From Pseudomonas sp. JAI120 (lineage in GTDB: Bacteria > Pseudomonadota > Gammaproteobacteria > Pseudomonadales > Pseudomonadaceae), in the NCBI RefSeq assembly GCF_014207255.1, contig NZ_JACHCZ010000002.1, positions 868,001-932,000 of the forward strand: 64,000 nucleotides of DNA. The letters run 5' to 3'. Positions 11,132 through 20,596 of this stretch are shown here, piece after piece. The position numbers and the translations under genes were made by a program. A model generated the notes under the pieces. The model was not told where the DNA came from. It saw only the letters and a program-made list of their open reading frames with translations, and made no database searches. How positions within the stretch are numbered: position 1 is the first letter of the stretch; the number at the start of each line of letters is the position of its first letter.

Positions 11132-12625
11132 ATGAAACCATCGCTAGTCCTGAGAATGGGCCAGCAGCTGACGATGACACCGCAGCTGCAACAGGCCATC
11201 CGCCTGCTCCAATTGTCGACCCTGGACCTGCAACAGGAAATCCAGGAGGCCCTGGAGTCCAATCCGATGCTCGAACGCCAGGAAGAAGGCGACGACTTCG
11301 ATAATGCAGACCCACTGGCCGACAACATCGAGCAAAAACCCAATTCCGACGTACAGGAACCCTCCTACCAGGAAACCGCCCCCACGGTGGATAACCTTGA
11401 GGAAGGCGATTGGAACGAACGTATTCCCAACGAGCTCCCGGTGGACACCGCCTGGGAGGATGTCTACCAGACCAGCGCCAGCAGCCTGCCCAGCAATGAC
11501 GATGACGAGTGGGACTTCACCACCCGCACTTCCGCCGGCGAGAGCCTGCAGAGCCATCTGCTGTGGCAACTGAACCTCGCGCCGATGTCGGACACCGATC
11601 GCCTGATCGCCGTGACCCTGATCGACTGCATCAATAACCAGGGCTATCTGGACGAGACGCTCGAAGAGATTCTCGAGGCCTTTGACCCGGAACTGGATAT
11701 CGAGCTGGACGAAATCGAAGCGGTCCTGCACCGCATCCAACAATTCGAGCCCGCCGGCATCGGTGCCCGCACCCTGAGCGAATGCCTGCTGCTGCAACTG
11801 CGTCAGTTGCCCGCCAAGACCCCATGGCTCGCCGAGGCCCAGCGCCTGGTCACCGACTACATTGACCTGCTGGGCAGCCGCGACTACAGCCAGTTGATGC
11901 GGCGCATGAAGCTCAAGGAAGACGACCTGCGCCAGGTCATCGAGCTGGTGCAAAGCCTCAACCCGCGTCCAGGCTCGCAGATTGAGTCCAGCGAAGCCGA
12001 ATACGTCGTTCCCGACGTGATCGTGCGCAAGGACAACGAACGCTGGCTGGTGGAACTGAACCAGGAATCGGTGCCGCGCCTGCGGGTCAACCCGCAATAT
12101 GCCGGTTTTGTGCGCCGTGCCGACACCAGTGCAGACAACACCTTCATGCGCAACCAGTTGCAGGAAGCCCGCTGGTTCATCAAGAGCCTGCAAAGCCGCA
12201 ACGAAACCCTGATGAAAGTGGCCACCCAGATCGTCGAGCACCAGCGCGGCTTCCTGGAATATGGTGACGAGGCGATGAAGCCGCTGGTCCTGCACGACAT
12301 CGCAGAAGCAGTGGGCATGCACGAATCGACGATTTCCCGGGTGACCACACAAAAATTCATGCATACCCCACGGGGTATTTATGAGTTGAAATACTTTTTC
12401 TCCAGTCATGTCAGCACCTCGGAAGGCGGTGAATGCTCGTCCACGGCAATCCGCGCGATCATCAAAAAACTGGTTGCTGCGGAAAATCAGAAAAAGCCGT
12501 TGAGTGACAGCAAGATCGCTGGTTTACTGGAAGCACAAGGCATTCAGGTCGCCCGTCGAACCGTCGCCAAGTACCGCGAATCCCTTGGGATCGCGCCTTC
12601 CAGCGAGCGTAAGCGTTTGATGTGA
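11132..12625 (+). CDS. rpoN: RNA polymerase sigma-54 factor
   Basis: 497 aa. Region I is the Gln/Leu-rich activator-interaction segment [20 protein letters not shown], followed by an acidic region II (residues ~50-130), the core-binding domain, and the [19 protein letters not shown]. The C-terminal RpoN box is [12 protein letters not shown], which reads the -24 element. It directs nitrogen, motility and other enhancer-dependent genes. The downstream hpf-ptsN-rapZ-npr order is the classic rpoN cluster. Confidence 0.98.
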   Translation: MKPSLVLRMGQQLTMTPQLQQAIRLLQLSTLDLQQEIQEALESNPMLERQEEGDDFDNADPLADNIEQKPNSDVQEPSYQETAPTVDNLEEGDWNERIPNELPVDTAWEDVYQTSASSLPSNDDDEWDFTTRTSAGESLQSHLLWQLNLAPMSDTDRLIAVTLIDCINNQGYLDETLEEILEAFDPELDIELDEIEAVLHRIQQFEPAGIGARTLSECLLLQLRQLPAKTPWLAEAQRLVTDYIDLLGSRDYSQLMRRMKLKEDDLRQVIELVQSLNPRPGSQIESSEAEYVVPDVIVRKDNERWLVELNQESVPRLRVNPQYAGFVRRADTSADNTFMRNQLQEARWFIKSLQSRNETLMKVATQIVEHQRGFLEYGDEAMKPLVLHDIAEAVGMHESTISRVTTQKFMHTPRGIYELKYFFSSHVSTSEGGECSSTAIRAIIKKLVAAENQKKPLSDSKIAGLLEAQGIQVARRTVAKYRESLGIAPSSERKRLM

Positions 12626-12700
12626 CGGGCGGGCCACAGCGTTCCAGTGGTGGGTATTCCTACCCGCCGCTTTATGCACTGGCAACGAAGGAGAAGCTGT

Positions 12701-13006
12701 ATGCAAGTCAACATCAGTGGACACCATATAGAAGTCACCCCTCCACTACGCGACTACGTCGAGCAGAAGCTGAGGAAGCTTGAGGGCCATTTCGACAAGA
12801 TCACCAACGTGCAGGTCATCATGAAGGTCGACAAGCTTCAGCAGAAAATCGAAGCGACACTTCAGATACCCGGTGGAGAAGTGGTCGCCAATGCCGAACA
12901 TGAAGACATGTATGCATCAATCGACTTGCTCACAGACAAGCTTGACCGCCAACTCAAAAAGCATAAGGAAAAGAATCTGAGCCTGCTTCAGGGCACAGGT
13001 CGTTAA
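12701..13006 (+). CDS. hpf: Ribosome hibernation promoting factor (short form)
   Basis: 101 aa from the ATG at 12701 (MQVNISGHHIEVTPPLRDYV), preceded by AAGGAGAAG. A longer in-frame reading from 12647 has no support. The single HPF/YfiA domain shows YVEQKLRKLEGHFDKITNVQ and the basic patch near the end. It binds the 30S decoding site and promotes 100S dimers in stationary phase. It lacks the extra C-terminal domain of long HPF. Confidence 0.95.
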   Translation: MQVNISGHHIEVTPPLRDYVEQKLRKLEGHFDKITNVQVIMKVDKLQQKIEATLQIPGGEVVANAEHEDMYASIDLLTDKLDRQLKKHKEKNLSLLQGTGR

Positions 13007-13016
13007 CTCTCCCCCC

Positions 13017-13481
13017 ATGATCCGACTTGAAACCATCCTGACCCCCGGCCGTTCCCTCGTGAACGTGCCGGGCGGCAGCAAGAAGAAAGCCCTCGAACAA
13101 ATTGCCAACCTGATCAGCAGCCAAGTGCCTGATCTGGAGATGCAGGATGTCTTTGAGGCTCTGATCGCCCGTGAAAAACTCGGTTCCACCGGTTTTGGCA
13201 ACGGCATCGCCATTCCTCACTGCCGCCTCAAAGGCTGCGAGACACCTGTCAGCGCCCTGCTGCACTTGGACGCACCTATCGATTTCGACGCGATCGACGG
13301 TGCCCCGGTGGACCTGCTTTTTGTTCTGCTGGTCCCACAGGCCGCCACCGATGCACACCTGGAACTGCTTCGGCAGATCGCAAGCATGCTCGACCGCAAG
13401 GAAGTACGCGACAAACTGCGCAGTGCCAGTAGCAACGAGGCGCTGTACCAAGTTGTCCTGGATGAGCAAAACGGGCAGTAA
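13017..13481 (+). CDS. ptsN: Nitrogen-regulatory PTS enzyme IIA
   Basis: 154 aa EIIA-Ntr. The phosphorylatable histidine is H68 in [10 protein letters not shown]. It is the terminal phosphate acceptor of the PTS-Ntr chain (PtsP to NPr to PtsN), which regulates potassium, nitrogen and carbon storage functions rather than transporting sugar. It lies 10 nt after hpf and 2 nt before rapZ. Confidence 0.96.
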   Translation: MIRLETILTPGRSLVNVPGGSKKKALEQIANLISSQVPDLEMQDVFEALIAREKLGSTGFGNGIAIPHCRLKGCETPVSALLHLDAPIDFDAIDGAPVDLLFVLLVPQAATDAHLELLRQIASMLDRKEVRDKLRSASSNEALYQVVLDEQNGQ

Positions 13482-13483
13482 TC

Positions 13484-14341
13484 ATGCGTTTGATCATCGT
13501 CAGCGGCCGCTCCGGCTCGGGTAAAAGTACTGCCCTCAACGTTCTTGAGGACAACGGATTCTATTGCATCGACAACTTGCCGGCCGGACTGCTCCCGGAA
13601 TTGGCAGAGCGGGCACTGATCCATACCGAATTGGCGCAACCCCTGGTCGCCGTTTCGATTGACGCCCGCAACCTGCCGAGCCACCTCACGCGTTTTCCGG
13701 AATTGCTCGAAGAAGTGCGCGCCAAGCACATTCACTGCGATGTGCTGTATCTGGACGCCGACGAAGAAACCCTGCTTAAGCGCTTCTCAGAGACCCGTCG
13801 ACGTCACCCCCTCAGCAGCCCACACCGTTCTCTGGCCGAAGCCATCGAGGATGAAACCAAGCTGCTGGGGCCGATCATTGACCTCGCCGATCTCAAGATC
13901 AACACCACCAGCCTCAACCTGTATCAGTTGCGCGATGCCATCAAGCTACGCCTGCTGAACCAGCCGGAGCCTGGCACGGCATTTCTGGTCGAGTCCTTTG
14001 GGTTCAAGCGTGGCATGCCGGTGGATGCCGACTTGGTGTTCGACGTGCGCTGCCTGCCCAATCCTTATTGGAAGCCGGAACTGCGTGACCAATCGGGGCT
14101 GGATCAGCCAGTGGCCGATTACCTGGCCGCGCAACCGGATGTGGAGGAGATGTTCCAGGACATTTCCAGCTACCTGCTCAAATGGTTGCCGCGTTTTGCC
14201 GCGAGCAATCGAGCCTATGTCACCATTGCCATCGGCTGCACCGGCGGCCACCACCGTTCCGTCTACCTGACCGAGCGCCTGGGCCAGGTGCTGCAACAAA
14301 CCCTCAAGAACGTCCAGGTTCGCCACCGCGACCTTAGCTGA
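13484..14341 (+). CDS. rapZ: RNase adapter protein RapZ
   Basis: 285 aa. Walker A is [11 protein letters not shown] at the N-terminus, and the C-terminal domain has [13 protein letters not shown], which in E. coli RapZ forms the RNA/sensor region. In enterics it targets the GlmZ sRNA to RNase E to tune GlmS. No GlmZ-like RNA is identified here, so the Pseudomonas target is uncertain. Tightly packed between ptsN and npr. Confidence 0.95.
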   Translation: MRLIIVSGRSGSGKSTALNVLEDNGFYCIDNLPAGLLPELAERALIHTELAQPLVAVSIDARNLPSHLTRFPELLEEVRAKHIHCDVLYLDADEETLLKRFSETRRRHPLSSPHRSLAEAIEDETKLLGPIIDLADLKINTTSLNLYQLRDAIKLRLLNQPEPGTAFLVESFGFKRGMPVDADLVFDVRCLPNPYWKPELRDQSGLDQPVADYLAAQPDVEEMFQDISSYLLKWLPRFAASNRAYVTIAIGCTGGHHRSVYLTERLGQVLQQTLKNVQVRHRDLS

Positions 14342-14357
14342 AAGGAACACCCCCGCG

Positions 14358-14630
14358 ATGCCCGCTCTGGAAATTGAAATCATCAACAAGCTGGGCCTGC
14401 ATGCCCGCGCCTCGGCCAAATTCGTTGGTATTGCCGGGCAGTTCCCTTGCCAGGTCCGCGCCGGGCGCACACCGGAGAGCATGGTCGATGGCAAAAGCAT
14501 CATGGCGATGATGATGTTGGCGGCAGGCAAGGGCACCAAGATTCATTTGAGCACCGAGGGCGAGCAAGAGCAGGAAGCAATGGACGCCCTGGTGGCGCTG
14601 ATCAACAACTTCTTTGATGAGGGTGAGTAA
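14358..14630 (+). CDS. ptsO: Nitrogen-related HPr (NPr)
   Basis: 90 aa HPr-fold phosphocarrier. The active histidine is H15 in NKLGLHARASAKFV; the region with the regulatory Ser equivalent is DGKSIMAMMML. It transfers phosphate from PtsP to PtsN. Last gene of the rpoN cluster, 16 nt after rapZ, and convergent with the ZIP transporter. Confidence 0.95.
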   Translation: MPALEIEIINKLGLHARASAKFVGIAGQFPCQVRAGRTPESMVDGKSIMAMMMLAAGKGTKIHLSTEGEQEQEAMDALVALINNFFDEGE

Positions 14631-14669
14631 AACTCACCCGTTGAGGCGGGTGTGAAGCCAGAGGCTTCA
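14621..14669. terminator. Hairpins at the npr / ZIP convergent junction
   Basis: Three short inverted repeats are packed here: GGGTGAG/CTCACCC spanning the npr stop, CACCCG/CGGGTG, and TGAAGCC-AGA-GGCTTCA ending on the ZIP stop codon. None has a long T tract, so intrinsic termination is probable but not proven. Confidence 0.45.
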
Positions 14670-15560
14670 CCCCAAGGCGGTATCCATCACCATCATCAAG
14701 CAGAACCCGATGCACAACCCCAGGCTCGCAAGCTTTTCGTGACCATTGCGGCGCGACTCCGGGATCACTTCGTGGGTGACCACCAACAACATCGCGCCAG
14801 CGGCCAGTGCCAGGCCCAACGGCAACAGCACCTCGGCCAGGCTCACCAGCCAGGCGCAAAGCACGGCGAACACAGGTTCCACCAAGCCTGACGCGGCACC
14901 GATCAGGAATGCCTTGACCCGCGACATCCCTGCCCCCGCCAATACCAACGCAATCACCAGACCTTCTGGCACATCCTGCAAGGCAATGCCCATGGCCAGG
15001 CTGTCGGCATCCGGCATGCCGCCGCCGGCTGAGACGCCAACCGCCATGCCTTCGGGGATGTTGTGGGCGATGATGGCAAACACGAACAGCCAGATGCGCG
15101 GTGGAATCACCGGTTTATCCGGCGTGCCCACCAACATCTCCGGGCTGGCACCGGAGACCTTGCGGTCCACCAGGTACAAACCGAATGCCCCCAGCATGAT
15201 GCCGAAGCTGATCAGCCCCCCTGCGCCCCAGGGCGAAAGACCAAGGGCTTCGGCAGCGGCAATACCCGGTACGACCAGCGAAAAGGCGGTCGCCGCCAGC
15301 ATCACGCCAGCACCGAAGCCCAACAAGGTATCGCTCAACGCCAGCGGCATCCGTCGAATCACCAAGACCGGAACTGCCCCCAGCGCCGTGCCAAGCGCGC
15401 AAATCGCCCCGCCCTGCAAGGCGCGCATGATGCGCGGCTCCAGATCCAGCCAGGCCAGCCCGTGAGCCACCAGCAATGCAGTACCTGCCAATAGCAGCAA
15501 CGAGCCAAACGCATAACGAAACATTCGCACGCTGCTGATCGCCAGTGTTTCAGTGCCCAT
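14667..15560 (-). CDS. ZIP-family divalent metal transporter
   Basis: 297 aa inner-membrane protein with about eight hydrophobic segments. The two ZIP signature helices are AIIAHNIPEGMAVGVSAGGG and IALQDVPEGLVIALVLAG, whose His/Asn/Glu residues bind metal. It belongs to the GufA-like branch, which moves Zn, Mn or Fe inward. It starts 33 nt after sodA on the same strand, so it is probably the last gene of the fagA-fumC-orfX-sodA operon. Supplying Mn to SodA or replacing iron is an attractive inference; the metal is not shown by the sequence. Confidence 0.88.
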   Translation of the reverse strand: MGTETLAISSVRMFRYAFGSLLLLAGTALLVAHGLAWLDLEPRIMRALQGGAICALGTALGAVPVLVIRRMPLALSDTLLGFGAGVMLAATAFSLVVPGIAAAEALGLSPWGAGGLISFGIMLGAFGLYLVDRKVSGASPEMLVGTPDKPVIPPRIWLFVFAIIAHNIPEGMAVGVSAGGGMPDADSLAMGIALQDVPEGLVIALVLAGAGMSRVKAFLIGAASGLVEPVFAVLCAWLVSLAEVLLPLGLALAAGAMLLVVTHEVIPESRRNGHEKLASLGLCIGFCLMMVMDTALG

Positions 15561-15593
15561 AGTCGGCCTTAGATCTTGTTATCGAAGGGAATG

Positions 15594-16205
15594 TCAGGCC
15601 AACGCGGCCTGATAGCGTGCGGCAACTTCCGGCCAGTTAATAACACTGTAGAAGGCATTGATGTATTCAGGACGACGGTTCTGGTACCGCAGGTAATAAG
15701 CATGCTCCCAGACGTCCAGGCCGAGGATCGGCGTATTGCCATTCATCAGTGGGCTGTCCTGGTTGCCGCTGCTTTCCACTATCAGCATCTTTTGCGGGGT
15801 GACGCTCAGCCAGGCCCAGCCGCTGCCGAAACGGGTCAAGGCGGCTTTGGTGAAGGCCTCCTTGAAACTGTCGAAACCGCCGAGTTGTTCTTCAACAGCT
15901 TTTCCCAACGCACCGTCGGGCTTGCCGCCACCTTTAGGTGACATAACCGCCCAGAACAGTGAGTGGTTGGCGTGGCCGCCGCCTTGGTTGATGACGGCCG
16001 CACGTAGTTTTTCCGGCAGCTGCTGCACGCTGGACACCAGTTTCTCTACAGGCCAGCCCGCAAATTCGGTGCCCTCGACCGCAGCATTGAGGTTATTGAT
16101 GTAGGTCTGGTGGTGCTTGGTGTAGTGAATCTCCATGGTTTGCGCATCGATATGCGGTTCCAGGGCATCGTAGGCATAGGGCAAGGCAGGCAAGGTGTAG
16201 GTCAT
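15594..16205 (-). CDS. sodA: Superoxide dismutase, Mn type
   Basis: 203 aa from the ATG at 16205 ([20 protein letters not shown]). Metal ligands are visible: H27 in IHYTKHH, the His in [10 protein letters not shown], and Asp/His in DVWEHAYYL. The Gln in SSGNQDSPL matches the Mn-type second-sphere residue. It detoxifies superoxide in the cytoplasm. It lies 1 nt after orfX in the fumC operon, as in P. aeruginosa, where this SOD is induced by iron shortage. Confidence 0.96.
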   Translation of the reverse strand: MTYTLPALPYAYDALEPHIDAQTMEIHYTKHHQTYINNLNAAVEGTEFAGWPVEKLVSSVQQLPEKLRAAVINQGGGHANHSLFWAVMSPKGGGKPDGALGKAVEEQLGGFDSFKEAFTKAALTRFGSGWAWLSVTPQKMLIVESSGNQDSPLMNGNTPILGLDVWEHAYYLRYQNRRPEYINAFYSVINWPEVAARYQAALA

Positions 16206-16206
16206 A

Positions 16207-16635
16207 TCAATGTGCTCCGTATTGAGACGTGGTCGGCTGCACCGCAGCACCGCCCAGTAAGCGATGGGTGCGCGGGTACTCACCGTGATCGCTGATGAAA
16301 TTCAACAGTTCGACGTAAGTCTTGCTGCTCTGGCGCAGGGCCGCTTCGCGCAGCTGCGGGCTCAGGCGCACGTCCTGCATGGCCTGCAGCAAGCGCTGGT
16401 GAATAGCGCAGAGGTATTCGGCACTTTCCTCGGGCTGATTCAGGCGCAGGTGCAGGTCTGCCAGGTTGTGATGGGAAATGACACAAGCCGCGACTGCTTC
16501 GTCGGCATTCGCCCAGCGTTCGAACAGCACTTGAGCCAGGGCCAGGGCCTGCAGATAGGCCTCGCGAGCGTCAACCAACTCGCCCTGCATAAAGCAGTGA
16601 TTAGCGCGTTCGATCGTGCGTTTCCAGTGCTCCAT
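16207..16635 (-). CDS. Conserved hypothetical protein between fumC and sodA (orfX)
   Basis: 142 aa, helical, soluble, no signal peptide or membrane segment. The sequence ([60 protein letters not shown]) looks like TPR-type helical hairpins. It matches by position the uncharacterised orfX of the Pseudomonas fagA-fumC-orfX-sodA operon. The function is unknown; the context suggests a role in iron limitation or oxidative stress. Confidence 0.8.
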   Translation of the reverse strand: MEHWKRTIERANHCFMQGELVDAREAYLQALALAQVLFERWANADEAVAACVISHHNLADLHLRLNQPEESAEYLCAIHQRLLQAMQDVRLSPQLREAALRQSSKTYVELLNFISDHGEYPRTHRLLGGAAVQPTTSQYGAH

Positions 16636-16662
16636 GGTGAGCCTCCAAAGCAGGGTCGGTGA

Positions 16663-18039
16663 TTACACGCCGCCAGCCGTGAGTTTTTCCGGATCCAACA
16701 GGACTTCCAGTTGGTTACGGGGCAGGTCGGTGTGCTCAAGGGCCACCTCAATCACCGGACGGCCTTGCTGATAAGCCTTCTTGGCAATCTCGGCGGCCTT
16801 TTGGTAACCAATGATCGGGTTGAGTGCGGTGACCAGGATCGGGTTGCGCGACAACGCTTCCTTGAGCTTGGCTTCGTTGACCTTGAAGCTGGCGATGGCC
16901 TTGTCCGCCAGCAGGCGGCTGGCGTTGGCCAGCAATTCGAGACTGCTGAGCAGGTTCTGGGCAATGATCGGCAGCATCACGTTCAATTCGAAGTTGCCGG
17001 ATTGGCCGGCAACGGTAATCACCGTGTCATTGCCGATGACTTGTGCAGCCACCATGGCCGTGGCTTCCGGAATCACCGGGTTGACCTTGCCTGGCATGAT
17101 CGAGGACCCCGGCTGCAGGCCTTCCAGTTCGATCTCCCCCAGGCCGGCCAGCGGGCCGGAGTTCATCCAGCGCAGGTCGTTGGCGATTTTCATCAGCGAT
17201 ACGGCGGTGGTCTTCAACTGGCCGGAGACGGCGACGGCAGTGTCCTGGGAGCCGATCAATGCGAACAGGTTCTTGCCGGGGGTGAATTTCACGCCGGTCA
17301 GGCTGCTCAACTGTTGGCTGAAACGTGCCGAATACTCCGGATGTGCGTTGATCCCGGTGCCAACAGCGGTACCGCCCTGGGCCAGAGCCTGCAGGGCCGG
17401 CAACAAGTCCTGCAGGTGGCCGATATTGGCCTTGAGTTGCTGCGCCCAGCCGTTGAGCACTTGGCTCATGCGCACGGGCATGGCATCCATCAGATGAGTA
17501 CGGCCGGTCTTGATGAACGGGTGAACCTCTTCGGCTTTCTGCTCGATCACTTGCACCAGATGCTGCAAGGCCGGCAGCGTTTGCTCGTGCAGCACCAGCG
17601 CAGCACTGACGTGGATGGTGGTCGGAATGATGTCGTTGCTGCTTTGGCCACAGTTCACATGATCGTTGGGATTGACCGCTTCGCCAAGCAAACGGCTGGC
17701 GAGCGTCGCAATCACTTCGTTGGCGTTCATGTTCGAACTGGTGCCGGAACCGGTCTGGAAGATATCCACCGGGAAGTGCTGCATATAATCGCCTTCGAGC
17801 AAGCCTTGGGCGGCATCGACGATGGCTTTGCCCTGCCCTTCACTGATCTGCTTGAGGTCGACGTTGACCTTGGCAGCCGCCGCCTTGGCCAGGATCAGTG
17901 CGCGAATGAATTGCGCCGGCATGCGTTGGTGGCTGATCGGAAAGTTGTTCACCGCGCGCTGGGTTTGCGCACCGTACAAGGCCTCGGCGGGGACTTGCAG
18001 TTCGCCCATGCTGTCGCGTTCGATACGGGTGTTACTCAT
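16663..18039 (-). CDS. fumC: Fumarate hydratase class II (iron-independent)
   Basis: 458 aa from the ATG at 18039 (MSNTRIERDSMGELQVPAEA). Hydrates fumarate to malate without an Fe-S cluster, so it can replace class I fumarase when iron is scarce. The superfamily signature is GSSIMPGKVNP, with TGSGTSSNMNANEV and GRTHLMDAMPVRMSQ also present. The start overlaps the fagA stop by 8 nt. Confidence 0.97.
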   Translation of the reverse strand: MSNTRIERDSMGELQVPAEALYGAQTQRAVNNFPISHQRMPAQFIRALILAKAAAAKVNVDLKQISEGQGKAIVDAAQGLLEGDYMQHFPVDIFQTGSGTSSNMNANEVIATLASRLLGEAVNPNDHVNCGQSSNDIIPTTIHVSAALVLHEQTLPALQHLVQVIEQKAEEVHPFIKTGRTHLMDAMPVRMSQVLNGWAQQLKANIGHLQDLLPALQALAQGGTAVGTGINAHPEYSARFSQQLSSLTGVKFTPGKNLFALIGSQDTAVAVSGQLKTTAVSLMKIANDLRWMNSGPLAGLGEIELEGLQPGSSIMPGKVNPVIPEATAMVAAQVIGNDTVITVAGQSGNFELNVMLPIIAQNLLSSLELLANASRLLADKAIASFKVNEAKLKEALSRNPILVTALNPIIGYQKAAEIAKKAYQQGRPVIEVALEHTDLPRNQLEVLLDPEKLTAGGV

Positions 18040-18427
18040 CGTTAGATCCTTGCACCAAGTCGGAGTGAGAGATTGATGGCAGCAATTCGCAGGTCGCCAA
18101 TTGCCAGGCAAAGGTCTGCCAGCGCTTGAGGCGGCAGGCACAGTGAGAGAGTTTTTCCAGGTCGCGTAATGGGCGCCAGGCCTGGTCAAGGCAAATGGAG
18201 CGCCAATGCCACGGCAGTGCAATATCGCTGGCGGTGTCGATCAGCAGGCGGAATGAGGTTTCAGCGATGGTCCACGGATGGGTCGCGGTACAACACGCCA
18301 GGTATCGGCCCTCGTTGAGGTAATGTTCGATCAGGCGAGGTTCATTGGGATCCAGACCACAGCGAATCTGGCGACTCATCCAGCGCCAGCTTTCCAGGTA
18401 AGGATCCTCATGCAGGACAGAACTCAT
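18032..18427 (-). CDS. fagA: Iron-regulated protein FagA-like
   Basis: 131 aa from the ATG at 18427 (MSSVLHEDPYLESWRWMSRQ); a GTG three codons upstream is possible. A small soluble protein rich in Trp and Cys (ACCTATHPW, HWRSICLDQAW, HCACRL) and without known catalytic motifs. It leads the fumC-orfX-sodA operon exactly as the Fur-associated gene A does in P. aeruginosa. Its biochemical role is unknown. An AT-rich Fur-like site lies just upstream. Confidence 0.8.
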   Translation of the reverse strand: MSSVLHEDPYLESWRWMSRQIRCGLDPNEPRLIEHYLNEGRYLACCTATHPWTIAETSFRLLIDTASDIALPWHWRSICLDQAWRPLRDLEKLSHCACRLKRWQTFAWQLATCELLPSISHSDLVQGSNDE

Positions 18428-18443
18428 GATCCACACTCATCCG

Positions 18444-18480
18444 GTAATGATATTTATTATTAAATGATATTGAGAATCAA
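18444..18480 (-). promoter_or_regulatory. Fur-box-like operator upstream of fagA
   Basis: A 37-nt AT-rich tract, 17 to 53 nt before the fagA ATG, contains repeated ATATCATT/AATGATAT units (minus strand TTCTCAATATCATTTAA then AAATATCATTACC). One register matches the GATAATGATAATCATTATC Fur consensus at about 12 of 19 positions, and a second overlapping register is possible. This, plus the known Fur control of the homologous operon, supports Fur binding. Confidence 0.65.
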
Positions 18481-18516
18481 AACAAGAGCGACACCTCAAA
18501 CCTCCTGAAACACGTC

Positions 18517-18560
18517 CACAAAAAAGGCGCGCCATTCGTAAGAAGGCGCGCCTTTTTGTG
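18517..18560. terminator. Bidirectional-looking rho-independent terminator
   Basis: CACAAAAAAGGCGCGCC and GGCGCGCCTTTTTGTG form a long stem around a short loop with A and T runs on either side. It lies just after the pmbA... tldE-type gene start-to-end direction is minus, so it isolates the fagA promoter from sequences at 18575 and beyond; it is upstream of fagA and downstream of nothing on plus. It most likely ends the pmbA transcript. Confidence 0.75.
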
Positions 18561-18574
18561 AAGCTGCAGCGGGA

Positions 18575-19921
18575 TTAACTGCCTGCGACGGTCATCCGCT
18601 CGATCAGCACCGAGCCTGTGCGAATATTGCTGCGCAGCTCCAGGTCATTCCCCACGGCAACGATCTGCTTGAACATATCGCGCATATTGCCGGCGATGGT
18701 CACTTCCTGGACGGCGAACTGAATCTCACCGTTTTCCACCCAGAAACCCGCCGCACCACGTGAATAATCCCCAGTGACCATATTCAGGCCATGGCCCATC
18801 AATTCGGTCACCAAAAGACCACGTCCCATGCGACGCAACAGCGCCGCCTGGTCTTCGTCGCCATGGGTCACGAACAGGTTATGCACGCCGCCGGCGTTGG
18901 CAGTGCTTGGCAGGCCGAGTTTGCGGCCTGAATAGGTGCCGAGTACGTAAGACACCAGCTCACCGTTTTCGACGAACGGCTTGGCATACGTGGCCAGGCC
19001 GTCCCCGTCGAACGCCGAACTGCCCATGGCACGCATCAAGTGCGGACGCTCATCGATGGTCAGCCACTCGGGAAACAACGTCTGGCCGATCGCCCCTTCA
19101 AGGAACGAAGACTTGCGATAAAGATTGCCGCCAGAAATGGCCCCCAGGAAACTGCCGAACAAACCGCCTGCCAGCTCCGCCGAAAACAGTACAGGCACTT
19201 CACACGTCGGCACCGGGCGCGCGCCCAGGCGGCTCGCGGCACGTTGTGCGGCACGTTGACCAATACTGACCGGGTCTGCCAGCAATTCACCCTGACGACT
19301 TACGTCGTACCAGTAATCACGCTGCATCTGGCCATTGGCCTCGGCGATCATCACGCAACTCAAACTATGGCGAGTGGACGCATACCCGCCAATAAACCCG
19401 TGGCTGTTGCCGTATACGCGACAGCCCTGGTGAGTGTTCAACGTGGTTCCATCGGCGTTCTTGATGCGGGTATCGGCATCGAACGCTGCCGCTTCACAGG
19501 TCAGCGCCAGCTCGATGGCCCGCTCGGGCGTGATATCCCAGGCATGGAACAGATCGAAATCCTTCAAGTCCTTGGCCATCAGCGCCTTATCGGCCAAGCC
19601 CGAGCTTTCATCCTCGGAGGTGTGCTGGGCAATCGCCAACGCGGCGGCAACCGTTTCGCGTATAGCCTCCGGACCGCTGGCCGACGTACTGGCCGAACCT
19701 TTGCGCTGCCCCACGTACAAGGTGATGCCAAAGCCCTGATCACGGTTGAATTCGACGGTCTCCACTTCCCGTTGACGGACCGACGTCGACAACCCCTGCT
19801 CCAGCGACACCGCCACTTCACAGGCACTGGCCCCCTGGCGCTTGGCCTCGGCAAGGATCTGTTCGACTTGTTCCTGCAGGGCCGGTAACGCTTGCGGACC
19901 GACGCTTTGGGCTGCACTCAT
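18575..19921 (-). CDS. pmbA: Metalloprotease PmbA/TldE
   Basis: 448 aa from the ATG at 19921 (MSAAQSVGPQALPALQEQVE); an in-frame ATG at 19933 adds four residues. TldE is the partner of TldD in a heterodimeric protease that processes unfolded peptides, microcin B17-type precursors and the CcdA antitoxin. This subunit lacks the HExxxH motif seen in TldD, as expected. C-terminal family motifs include TELMGHGLNMVTGDYSRGAA. It is divergent from yjgA; tldD is at 20597. Confidence 0.95.
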   Translation of the reverse strand: MSAAQSVGPQALPALQEQVEQILAEAKRQGASACEVAVSLEQGLSTSVRQREVETVEFNRDQGFGITLYVGQRKGSASTSASGPEAIRETVAAALAIAQHTSEDESSGLADKALMAKDLKDFDLFHAWDITPERAIELALTCEAAAFDADTRIKNADGTTLNTHQGCRVYGNSHGFIGGYASTRHSLSCVMIAEANGQMQRDYWYDVSRQGELLADPVSIGQRAAQRAASRLGARPVPTCEVPVLFSAELAGGLFGSFLGAISGGNLYRKSSFLEGAIGQTLFPEWLTIDERPHLMRAMGSSAFDGDGLATYAKPFVENGELVSYVLGTYSGRKLGLPSTANAGGVHNLFVTHGDEDQAALLRRMGRGLLVTELMGHGLNMVTGDYSRGAAGFWVENGEIQFAVQEVTIAGNMRDMFKQIVAVGNDLELRSNIRTGSVLIERMTVAGS

Positions 19922-20029
19922 GGTTTTCTCCACTCAAATTCTGCTTTCGGTTAAGGCCATCGAGCGACCGGGCCGGACAAGCGGCCCCCGACTGGTTATC
20001 ATGGCGGCGTTTCTTTGCGGACTGCCACC

Positions 20030-20551
20030 ATGGTTGATTCTTACGACGACTCCCTCGATGGGGAGAAAAGCAAAACCCAGGTCAAACGTGAGCTGCATGC
20101 TCTGGTTGACCTGGGCGAGCGCCTTACAACGCTCAAGAAAGACTTGATTGCAAAACTGCCACTGACCGACGAAATGCGCCGGGCGCTTGCGGACGCGCCC
20201 AAGCACACCGCGAATATCGCGCGTAAACGGCACATCATGTTTATCGGCAAGCTGATGCGCGATCAGGACACTGACGCCATTCTCGCCTTGCTTGATCAAA
20301 CCGATGCCTCCACTCGCCAGTACAACGAACGTTTCCATAACCTGGAACGTTGGCGTGACCGCCTGATCTCGGGCGATGACGCGGTGCTGGAGAAATTCGT
20401 GCTGGATTACCCGGACGCGGACCGCCAGCAACTGCGCTCCCTGATCCGTCAGGCCCAGCACGAGCAGGCGCATAACAAGGCGCCGGCCACCAGCCGTAAA
20501 ATCTTCAAATACATCCGTGAGCTGGACGAGACTCAACGCGGCCTGCGTTGA
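20030..20551 (+). CDS. yjgA: Ribosome biogenesis factor YjgA/DarP
   Basis: 173 aa from the ATG at 20030 ([20 protein letters not shown]). A DUF615 protein, helical and highly charged, with [17 protein letters not shown] and [18 protein letters not shown]. In E. coli it joins late 50S assembly intermediates. It is the only plus-strand gene between pmbA and tldD, an arrangement conserved in Pseudomonas as I recall it. Confidence 0.93.
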   Translation: MVDSYDDSLDGEKSKTQVKRELHALVDLGERLTTLKKDLIAKLPLTDEMRRALADAPKHTANIARKRHIMFIGKLMRDQDTDAILALLDQTDASTRQYNERFHNLERWRDRLISGDDAVLEKFVLDYPDADRQQLRSLIRQAQHEQAHNKAPATSRKIFKYIRELDETQRGLR

Positions 20552-20596
20552 TGCCCTTCCCCGGGTGGCGATCTTCGCCACCCGAAGCTCCACCCC

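Noticed and set aside
18039..18222. 61-codon extension of fumC
   Set aside because: Overlaps fagA extensively and is not conserved in class II fumarases.
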